NCBI RefSeq assembly: GCF_005771535.1 | Contig: NZ_VANU01000004.1 | Span: forward strand, 186,001-250,000 | From: Arcobacter arenosus | Lineage (GTDB): Bacteria; Campylobacterota; Campylobacteria; Campylobacterales; Arcobacteraceae | Length of the DNA: 64,000 bases | Direction of reading: 5' to 3' | Part shown: positions 34,562-41,271 of the stretch, piece by piece | Layout: every line of letters begins with the position of its first letter | How positions within the stretch are numbered: the first letter of the stretch is position 1 | Program-made: the position numbers and the translations under genes | Notes under the pieces: generated by a model | The model's database searches: none | Told to the model about the DNA's origin: nothing | Seen by the model: only the letters and a program-made list of their open reading frames with translations

Positions 34562-35935
34562 TCAAATTATTGATTCAAGCCAGATTTTAGAAAATGCCTT
34601 TATGGCATTTTCTATTTCATTTTCTTTAAAACCACCAAACCCTAACCTACAAGCTTCCCAGTCTCCACCTGAAACATCAGATGCAAAATACAACTTGATT
34701 TTATTTTCTTCACCTAAATTTTTAAACTTCTGCCAATCAAAATTTGTTTTTGGATAAATATTTATATTAAGACCTGCCCCTTCACTTAAGATATTTACAT
34801 ATTCTCCTAGATAATTTTCAATTGCTTTTTTCATAAGATTATGTTTCTTTTTATTTATGGTTCTAATTTTTCTTAAATGTTTTTCCCAAAACCCTTTTGC
34901 CATAAACTCCTCTAACGTCTTTTGTAAAGTTAAATCAACCCTTGAGATTGAACTATCATAAAGTAAATTGTATTTTTCAAGTAAAGTATTGGGTAAAACA
35001 ACATAACTAACTCTAATTGCAGGTGAAAATGATTTAGCAAAAGTTCCCATATAAATAACCCTTTGGTTTTTATCTAAACCTTGCATACTTGGTATTGGTT
35101 TATTTACAAAACTAAGCTCACTATCATAATCATCTTCGATAATATATCCATCATTTAACTTTGCCCATTCTAGTAGTTTTATCCTTTTTGAAATTGATGT
35201 AGTAACTCCTGTGGGGTATTGATGAGATGGAGTTATATACACAATTTTAGAATTAGAATTTTCTAAAAATTTTATATCAAGTCCATTTTTTTCTATTGGA
35301 ATTTTATCAATCTTAAAACCATAATCTTCAAATACCCCTTTTACAATATAATAACCAGGATTTTCCATAGCTAAACTTTTGTATTCATCTTTTAAAATTC
35401 TTGCAATTAGACTTGTTGCATTTGGGAAACCTGAACAAACAACTATTGAAGAGGGATTACAATTTACTCCTCTTGATTCAATTAAATATTTGGATATCTC
35501 TTTTCGTAAGCCAAATTCCCCTTGACCATCTTGGTATTTTCCAAGATGTAAACTATCATTGATAACTTTATTGTAAACCCTCTTCCAAATTTTTAAAGGG
35601 AAAGTATCTGAAGAGAGTCTTGCAGGATAAAAATCATAAAGATATTCAAACTCTTTTTCTTTTTTGATTTCTTTTGTTTGCTCTAATGCTATACTACTAT
35701 ATAAATCTTCACTAACAAAAAAGCCACTTTTAGGAATACTTTCAATATACCCTTCAACTACTAATTGGGAATATGCATTTTCAACAGTTATTTTACTTAT
35801 GTTGTAAGTTGATACAATTTTTCTTATTGAAGGTAATTTATCCCCTGCTTTCATTGCAGATAAAATATCTTTTTTTAGTTCTTCATAAAGTTGAATATGT
35901 AAAGGCTTAGAATCATTTTTATTAATTTTAAGCAT
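34562..35935 (-). CDS. MocR/PdxR-type GntR regulator with aminotransferase domain
   Basis: A 457-residue fusion. An N-terminal GntR winged helix (LHIQLYEELKKDIL and ISKITVENAYSQLVVEGYI, residues 12-70) joins a fold-type I aminotransferase domain with the PLP lysine in MGTFAKSFSPAIRVSY. MocR proteins sense PLP or an amine adduct; PdxR members control PLP synthesis. Start placed at 35935 (MLKINKND, AAGGAC upstream); the longer frame to 36079 would overlap the divergent gene and lacks a signal. It faces an FMN-binding oxidase-like gene across 88 bases, which is its likely target. Confidence 0.88.
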   Translation of the reverse strand: MLKINKNDSKPLHIQLYEELKKDILSAMKAGDKLPSIRKIVSTYNISKITVENAYSQLVVEGYIESIPKSGFFVSEDLYSSIALEQTKEIKKEKEFEYLYDFYPARLSSDTFPLKIWKRVYNKVINDSLHLGKYQDGQGEFGLRKEISKYLIESRGVNCNPSSIVVCSGFPNATSLIARILKDEYKSLAMENPGYYIVKGVFEDYGFKIDKIPIEKNGLDIKFLENSNSKIVYITPSHQYPTGVTTSISKRIKLLEWAKLNDGYIIEDDYDSELSFVNKPIPSMQGLDKNQRVIYMGTFAKSFSPAIRVSYVVLPNTLLEKYNLLYDSSISRVDLTLQKTLEEFMAKGFWEKHLRKIRTINKKKHNLMKKAIENYLGEYVNILSEGAGLNINIYPKTNFDWQKFKNLGEENKIKLYFASDVSGGDWEACRLGFGGFKENEIENAIKAFSKIWLESII

Positions 35936-35968
35936 AACTGTCCTTATAAAATTTAAATAATCTGTATC

Positions 35969-35983
35969 TTGTAATATATACAA
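35969..35983. promoter_or_regulatory. Inverted repeat in the MocR/oxidase divergent promoter
   Basis: TTGTA-ATATA-TACAA, 5-bp arms. A further TTACAA at 35985-35990 and ATACAA near 35996 repeat the half-site. The 88-base intergenic region between the MocR gene and its divergent neighbour fits direct-repeat plus inverted-repeat sites known for this family. Confidence 0.45.
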
Positions 35984-36023
35984 TTTACAATTATAATACA
36001 AAAAAAGCAAAAAAGGATTATTA

Positions 36024-36620
36024 ATGAAAAAAGCATTTGAAATAACTAATAAAGAACAAATATTAGAGGTTTTAAACAATAGTTCCTTTGGAACACTCTG
36101 TTTATGTTTTGATAATAAACCCTACTCTATTCCTTTAAATTTTGTAGAATTTGAAAATGAGATATATTTTCATGGAGCAAAGAAAGGTAAAAAAATGGAT
36201 ATTATAAAAGATAATACTTATGCATCTTTTTGTATGGTTGAAGATTATTCATTATTACCATCTTATTTTAGTAGTGATAAAGGTGATGCTTGTCCTGCAA
36301 CACATCTATTTAAATCTGTAATAATTAATGGTCAAATAAAAGTACTTGAAGATTACAATCAAAAAGCTAATGCCCTAGAGATGTTAATGCAAAAACTTCA
36401 AAAAGAGGGAAAATATATTCCACTAAATAATGAGATGTATAAAAAAGCCATTAATGCAACTTGTGTTTATAAATTAATTCCAACTAACACTACTGCAAAA
36501 TTCAAACTTGGTCAAAATTTCAATGAAGAGAGATATAAAAGAGTTGTAAGTCATTTAAAACAAAGGGGAACAAAAAAAGATTTAGAAACACTAGAACTTA
36601 TTGAACTTTATAAAAAGTAG
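36024..36620 (+). CDS. Pyridoxamine 5'-phosphate oxidase-like FMN-binding protein
   Basis: A 198-residue split-barrel flavoprotein of the nitroimidazole-resistance/PNPOx-like branch. NSSFGTLCLCFDNKPYSIPLNFVE near residues 18-41 and EIYFHGAKKGKKMD near 44-57 are the FMN-binding strands. The acidic C-terminal helix is unremarkable. Members bind FMN or heme and reduce small molecules. Divergent from a MocR regulator that senses PLP, so a link to B6 or amine metabolism is plausible but unproven. Confidence 0.82.
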   Translation: MKKAFEITNKEQILEVLNNSSFGTLCLCFDNKPYSIPLNFVEFENEIYFHGAKKGKKMDIIKDNTYASFCMVEDYSLLPSYFSSDKGDACPATHLFKSVIINGQIKVLEDYNQKANALEMLMQKLQKEGKYIPLNNEMYKKAINATCVYKLIPTNTTAKFKLGQNFNEERYKRVVSHLKQRGTKKDLETLELIELYKK

Positions 36621-36676
36621 TATTGCAAATTGTAATAAAATTGACCCTAAGTTTTTTTCTAGTGTAGAATATCTTT

Positions 36677-37918
36677 ATGAGAAAAGATATTTATGAAAAA
36701 ATGCAAATACTAGCAGATAGTGCAAAATATGATGTTTCATGTAGTTCAAGTGGAAGTGATAGTAACTACAAAACAGGAGAACTTGGAACAACCCATAAAA
36801 GTGGAATATGTCATACCTATACAGCAGATGGAAGATGTGTTTCACTTTTAAAAGTTCTACTAACTAACTTTTGTATCTATGATTGTGCTTATTGTATAAA
36901 TAGAAAATCAAATGATATTAAAAGAACTGCTTTTAGTCCAAGAGAATTAGCTGATATCACAATAAACTTTTATAAAAGAAATTATATTGAGGGTTTGTTT
37001 TTAAGTTCGGGGATAATTGACAATGAAGACCATACAACAATTTTAATCCTAAGAGTTTTAAAAATATTAAGAGATGAGTATAAATTTAATGGCTATATTC
37101 ATGTAAAACTTATTCCCGGAGCAGATGAAAAATTAATAGAGCAAGTTGTAAATTTAGCCAATAGAGTTAGTTCAAATATAGAACTTCCAAGTGATAAATC
37201 TTTAAAACTTCTAGCCCCAAATAAAACAAGAGAATCTGTACTTCAACCACTAAAATATGCTAGAGATATCTCCCTTGAAAAAGATATCAAACCAATAGGA
37301 ATGAGTACTCAACTAATTGTTGGGGCAACACCTGAAACTGACAAAGATATTTTAAAACTAAGTTCAGTTATGTATGATAAAGCACTACTAAAAAGGGTTT
37401 ATTATAGTGCATATATTCCAGTAAATGATGATAAAAATTTACCTGCAATTATAAATAAGCCACCACTTTTAAGGGAACATAGACTTTATCAAGCAGATTG
37501 GCTCTTGAGATTTTATGATTTTACCTATGATGAGATTGTAAGTGATGAATTTCCAAATTTAGATGAAGAAGTTGATCCTAAAACATCTTGGGCATTACAC
37601 AATCTAAAATATTTTCCAATGGAAATAAATTCTGTATCAAAAGAGGAACTTCTTCGAATCCCAGGGATAGGAGTAAGGGGTGTATTTAAAATTCTAAAAG
37701 CAAGAAAATTTAAATCTTTAGATTTCGATGATTTAAAGAAATTAAAAATCTCACTAAAAAGAGCAAAATATTTTATTACATGTAAAGGAAAATACCAAAA
37801 GGAAATCCCCTTCGAGGATGATAGAATAAGAACTGCACTAATCAAACCAAGCCCTAAAAAAATTCAACAACCAAGTCTATTTGATTTACAATATAGTCCT
37901 ATTACAGGTGAATTATGA
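36677..37918 (+). CDS. Radical SAM protein, putative DNA modification/repair (TIGR03916-type)
   Basis: A 413-residue radical SAM enzyme. The cluster motif CIYDCAYC is C-x3-C-x2-C at residues 66-73. The N-terminal Cys residues at about 22, 45 and 54 are extra. The core ends near residue 290 and is followed by a helix-hairpin-helix DNA-binding motif (LLRIPGIGVRGVFKILKARKF). This layout matches the family named putative DNA modification/repair radical SAM protein, always linked to a TIGR03915 partner. Chemistry unknown, perhaps lesion reversal like spore photoproduct lyase. It overlaps the partner as ATGA. Confidence 0.88.
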   Translation: MRKDIYEKMQILADSAKYDVSCSSSGSDSNYKTGELGTTHKSGICHTYTADGRCVSLLKVLLTNFCIYDCAYCINRKSNDIKRTAFSPRELADITINFYKRNYIEGLFLSSGIIDNEDHTTILILRVLKILRDEYKFNGYIHVKLIPGADEKLIEQVVNLANRVSSNIELPSDKSLKLLAPNKTRESVLQPLKYARDISLEKDIKPIGMSTQLIVGATPETDKDILKLSSVMYDKALLKRVYYSAYIPVNDDKNLPAIINKPPLLREHRLYQADWLLRFYDFTYDEIVSDEFPNLDEEVDPKTSWALHNLKYFPMEINSVSKEELLRIPGIGVRGVFKILKARKFKSLDFDDLKKLKISLKRAKYFITCKGKYQKEIPFEDDRIRTALIKPSPKKIQQPSLFDLQYSPITGEL

Positions 37919-38664
37919 TTCTAGTTTATGATGGAAGTTTTGAAGGTTTTCTAAGCTTAGTTTATGATGTGTATTATGAGAAACTAAATCCAAATAAAAT
38001 CTGTAGACAAGTACCACAGGTTTTGATTTTAGAAGAGATAAAACATATTGAAACAGAAGAACAAAAAGCTTTAAAAGTATTAGATGCTATAAAAAACAAG
38101 TTTCCTAAAAAAGCCTTTGATACTATTCGAAATACATTTATGTGTGACTCAAAAGAGTTTGAACTTTATTTATTAAACTATATTATCTTGGGATTTAAAG
38201 ATAAAAACCAACTATTTAATATAAATGATGAAAATGTAATGTATTTACAAGATTTACAAAAAGAGTTAGGAAAGCATATTCATAAGATGTATGCCTTTGC
38301 TAGATTTCAAGAACTAGATGATGGAACCTTATATTCTAAAATTGAATCAAAATTTAATGTAATATATTTTTTAGGACGCCATTTCTTTAAAAGATTTAAC
38401 AATCAAAAATTTATCATCCATGACTTAGATAGAAAAATTGCCTTTATTAAAAATGAATCTTATCTAGGTATTCAAAATGTAGCTTCCTTTGAATCTCCTA
38501 ACATATCTTCAAATGAAGAAAAATTTGACAAACTTTGGAAAACATTTTTTGAGGCTGTTTCCATTGAAAGTAGAAAAAATATCAAATGCCAAAAAAATTA
38601 TGTTCCGTTAATTTATAGAACATATATGAATGAATTTGATACAATTTCAAAAAACAAAAAGTAG
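37915..38664 (+). CDS. Partner of the radical SAM DNA protein (TIGR03915-type)
   Basis: A 249-residue soluble protein. The opening ILVYDGSFEGFLSLVYDVYYEK and the closing HDLDRKIAFIKN / KLWKTFFEAVSIESRKN / MNEF-like end match the probable DNA metabolism protein linked to radical SAM enzymes. In many bacteria this protein carries a fused uracil-DNA glycosylase-type domain after about residue 250. Here the protein stops before it, so the glycosylase part is absent or encoded elsewhere. Translational coupling to the upstream gene is by ATGA overlap. Confidence 0.85.
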   Translation: MILVYDGSFEGFLSLVYDVYYEKLNPNKICRQVPQVLILEEIKHIETEEQKALKVLDAIKNKFPKKAFDTIRNTFMCDSKEFELYLLNYIILGFKDKNQLFNINDENVMYLQDLQKELGKHIHKMYAFARFQELDDGTLYSKIESKFNVIYFLGRHFFKRFNNQKFIIHDLDRKIAFIKNESYLGIQNVASFESPNISSNEEKFDKLWKTFFEAVSIESRKNIKCQKNYVPLIYRTYMNEFDTISKNKK

Positions 38665-38668
38665 AAAT

Positions 38669-39238
38669 ATGGCACAAAAAGACAAAGAAAAATGGGATAA
38701 AAAATATAATGAAACTCCAAGACTTATGAAAGATAGGACACCTAGTCCAAAAGTAGTTGAGGCAATACAATATACAAGAGGTAAAAAAGCTTTAGAAATA
38801 GCTTGTGGAACAGGTAGAAACTCTATTTTTCTTGCAGAAAATAGATTTGAGGTTGAAGCTTTTGATATCTCAGAAGTTGCAATTAATCATCTAAAAAAAC
38901 AAAATATAAAAAACTTAACTGCTATCCAAAAAGATTTAGAAAACTTTGACATAGAAAAAAATAGTTTTGATTTAATTGTACAAACAAATTACCTAGATAG
39001 AAAGATTTTCCCAAATTTAAAAGAAGCTTTAAAAAAAGATGGAATTATTGTAATAGAAACTTATATGAATCATAAAGAAAATGAAAAGCCACCTTCAAAT
39101 CCACTATTTTTACTCAAAGAAAATGAATTAAAAGAGATTTTTTCTGATTTTGAAATAATAAAATATGATGAATATTTCAATGAAAAACACGAATTATATA
39201 AAATGAGAAAACAAGCAATAATCGCAAAAAAACTATAA
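38669..39238 (+). CDS. SAM-dependent methyltransferase (TehB/thiopurine type)
   Basis: A 189-residue class I methyltransferase. Motif I ALEIACGTGRNSIFLA near residues 39-54, acidic FDISEVA near 62-68, and a DLIVQTNYLDR post-I segment near 99-109. Start taken at 38669, five bases after the previous stop; the in-frame ATG at 38630 lies inside that gene. Substrates of relatives include tellurite, thiols and small acids. Cotranscribed with the radical SAM pair, but a functional link is not shown. Confidence 0.8.
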   Translation: MAQKDKEKWDKKYNETPRLMKDRTPSPKVVEAIQYTRGKKALEIACGTGRNSIFLAENRFEVEAFDISEVAINHLKKQNIKNLTAIQKDLENFDIEKNSFDLIVQTNYLDRKIFPNLKEALKKDGIIVIETYMNHKENEKPPSNPLFLLKENELKEIFSDFEIIKYDEYFNEKHELYKMRKQAIIAKKL

Positions 39239-39319
39239 TAACATATTTTAAATTTGCAATTTGTAATACTTTTAAAGATTTGTTTTGAATTTTGTTAATA
39301 TAAAAAAAACACAAAAGGT

Positions 39320-39655
39320 ATGAAAATGGATGGCAAAATTATTGTAACGTACAAGATAGTTTGTAAAAATGATTTTAATTTGGAAATAACATTAGAAAAA
39401 CTACTTGAAAATGAAAAAATCTCAAAGTCAATAAAAAACGAATTTTCTAAAGGGATTAGAAATATTGACATAAACACTAAAAATCTAGATTCAATAATAA
39501 AAATAGAAACAAAAAAAGAGTTATACCAATTTGAAGTTAATAAAGATGATTTCCCTGACTTAATCTCATTGGCTGAAGAGGACGCAACTTCAAGAAAGCT
39601 GGTAAAAAAAGAGTGTTCTCATATTGAACTAGTTAATATAGAAACTATCAATTAA
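39320..39655 (+). CDS. Small hypothetical protein
   Basis: A 111-residue charged protein with an AAAAGGT ribosome-binding site. It mixes predicted strands (KIIVTYKIVCKN; SIIKIETKKELYQFEV) with helical acidic segments, an alpha/beta sandwich by eye. No signal peptide, no membrane helix, family not recognised. A strong terminator follows 34 bases after the stop, so it is a monocistronic unit. Low-complexity Lys/Glu/Ile codon use matches the orphan neighbours. Confidence 0.6.
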   Translation: MKMDGKIIVTYKIVCKNDFNLEITLEKLLENEKISKSIKNEFSKGIRNIDINTKNLDSIIKIETKKELYQFEVNKDDFPDLISLAEEDATSRKLVKKECSHIELVNIETIN

Positions 39656-39688
39656 ATTCTAAAAAAATCTAAGTTATCAAACTGTATC

Positions 39689-39725
39689 AATTAGCACTTT
39701 AATATATTAAGTGCTAATTTTTATT
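39689..39725 (+). terminator. Rho-independent terminator
   Basis: AATTAGCACTT (39689-39699) and AAGTGCTAATT (39709-39719) are perfect 11-bp arms with a nine-base loop. A T-rich tract continues to about 39732. It ends the 111-residue gene. Confidence 0.85.
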
Positions 39726-39800
39726 GTTTTTTAAGTTCTTAATATCTAAAATTCTAATAACTTTAGTTTATTTCACTAAAGTAAAAACTTTTTTGTATTC

Positions 39801-39940
39801 AAGGAGGTAGATACTGAGGTTGGAGAAATTAAACTAATAAATATAGTATGCTAGCAGTAAAACCTCAAAATGAATTTAGCACTCATTTTTTAGATTACTG
39901 CTAGTAAAAATTAGCACCTAGTAATTTATAGTGCTAATTA
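39801..39940 (+). other. Structured intergenic region with nested inverted repeats
   Basis: No gene is visible in 39656-39966. A full Shine-Dalgarno AAGGAGG stands at 39801-39807 with no sensible frame after it. TGAGGTT (39815-39821) pairs with AACCTCA (39861-39867). CTAGCAGTAA (39851-39860) pairs with TTACTGCTAG (39895-39904), enclosing AAAATGA/TCATTTT (39867-39873 / 39883-39889). AATTAGCAC (39909-39917) pairs with GTGCTAATT (39931-39939). Together with the upstream terminator, TTAGCAC or its complement occurs five times within 250 bases. This could be a small RNA, an attenuator for the next gene, or the remnant of a small mobile element. Confidence 0.55.
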
Positions 39941-39966
39941 TATAAAAATATTTAGAAGGAATATTT

Positions 39967-40416
39967 ATGAATAATTTAAATTTAAAAAAAATAAAAATTG
40001 TTGATGCTATTACAAAATATCAATTATATTATCATATTTCTTTAGGTAATTTTGTACATGAAACTTTTTTAGATTTAAATGAAACAGTTGGAAAAATACA
40101 AGAATTAAATCTTTTTAAAAACCTAGAAATATCAATTAATAAAATACAAGAGATAATTAAAAATTCTAAAAATGAAAAAGATATTGAGGAATCAATTAGA
40201 AAACTTGCAATGAAAGATGCTTTAAAAGATTTCGTTGAAAATGATAAAGATTTATTAAACAAAGATTTCTATTACAAACAAAGAATGAAAGATATAGAAG
40301 AAAACTCATACTTTAATGATAAAATGAAATACAACTTTGAAATAAATTACCAAAAAACATATGAGTATTTTAACAATATTATAAATGACACACAAATAAA
40401 TAGTTGTTTTATTTAA
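39967..40416 (+). CDS. Hypothetical protein, helical, orphan-like
   Basis: A 149-residue very lysine/asparagine/isoleucine-rich protein, helical throughout, starting behind AGAAGGA. No signal peptide, membrane helix or known motif. Its base composition appears even lower in G+C than the neighbours, which with the repeats upstream suggests recent acquisition or rapid divergence. Convergent with the next gene. Confidence 0.55.
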   Translation: MNNLNLKKIKIVDAITKYQLYYHISLGNFVHETFLDLNETVGKIQELNLFKNLEISINKIQEIIKNSKNEKDIEESIRKLAMKDALKDFVENDKDLLNKDFYYKQRMKDIEENSYFNDKMKYNFEINYQKTYEYFNNIINDTQINSCFI

Positions 40417-40424
40417 TAATATAA

Positions 40425-40919
40425 TTAAAACAGAAGTGTCATTTTATGATAAAGATTAAAATGTTTTATATATTTTATGTTTTTCACAAACTTTCTAATA
40501 ACACTTGGAATAACAATAGCAAATGGTGCTATTAAGATAAATATAAATGAAAATACAAATCTTAAAAAAAGATATTTAAAAGCTTTTTTTACATAATCTT
40601 TTTTAACTGAATGTTTAAAATTCACCCTTAGATATTTAAAAACAAAAAAACTTTTGTTTAAAAAATTTGAATTTTTAATTGAATAGATAAAATATTTAAT
40701 ATTTATCGTTAAAAAAACTACACAAAAAAGTAAAAAATTTAAAAATGTATTTATTTGAATTAGTTCTTTATTTATGTAAAAAACAATTATTGAAGATAAA
40801 ATAGATGTAATAAAAAATAAGATTAACTCTTTATCTTCCTTTGTAAAATCTTCATTATCATATCTATATCTTTCTTCCAATGATAAGTTTTCTAATTTTA
40901 TATTTGATAGATTATCCAT
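40425..40919 (-). CDS. Hypothetical membrane protein
   Basis: A 164-residue protein with a short acidic N terminus (LSLEERYRYDNEDFTKEDKE). Two adjacent hydrophobic helices lie near residues 28-48 and 57-77, a basic linker follows, and another strong hydrophobic stretch (FLRFVFSFIFILIAPFAIVIP) lies near 112-132. The layout is an inner-membrane protein with cytosolic basic loops. Family not recognised. The ribosome-binding site AAAGGAGAG is strong, so it is probably real. Confidence 0.55.
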   Translation of the reverse strand: MDNLSNIKLENLSLEERYRYDNEDFTKEDKELILFFITSILSSIIVFYINKELIQINTFLNFLLFCVVFLTINIKYFIYSIKNSNFLNKSFFVFKYLRVNFKHSVKKDYVKKAFKYLFLRFVFSFIFILIAPFAIVIPSVIRKFVKNIKYIKHFNLYHKMTLLF

Positions 40920-41271
40920 TTTCTCTCCTTTATATTTTATTCATTTCTTAAACTTAGTATAAACTAATACAATTTTCATTAAATATTGATTAAATCTTAC
41001 AAAAACTTATTAAAAAATTATAAATTTGAATATTTCCTATTTTTTGGCGTAAAAAAAATTATCAATTATTTCTTTTTTATTAAGTAACTGCAAGTTTTAG
41101 TAGATTTATTTAAATCGCAATGATACTTAATTTTTCTGAATCTATTATGAAAAAAAACATAAATTTATTAATTAAGAATATAAATCTTAAAAGGTGAAAA
41201 ATACATCATATAAGTACTATTTAGATAAAATATTCACCTTAAAATAGTTATTAATCAAAGGTTAATTAAAA
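40920..41271 (+). promoter_or_regulatory. Long leader/promoter region upstream of glnS
   Basis: A 352-base A/T-rich stretch without an ORF or RNA gene that I can recognise. It holds an inverted repeat AAGGTGAA (41191-41198) / TTCACCTT (41233-41240) with a 34-base spacer that contains an ATAAAAT-like -10. It may be a leader hairpin or operator site for glnS. Confidence 0.35.

Noticed and set aside
34556-34572. CAATAAT/ATTATTG hairpin at the fccB and MocR convergent stops as a terminator
   Set aside because: Seven A/T-dominated pairs and no T tract; could be chance.
34562-36079. Longer MocR reading frame to 36079
   Set aside because: It would overlap the divergent oxidase-like gene and cross the promoter; homology begins at MLKINKND with AAGGAC upstream.
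39801-39835. Small ORF after AAGGAGG
   Set aside because: Only a CTG/TTG start and fewer than eight codons follow before a stop.
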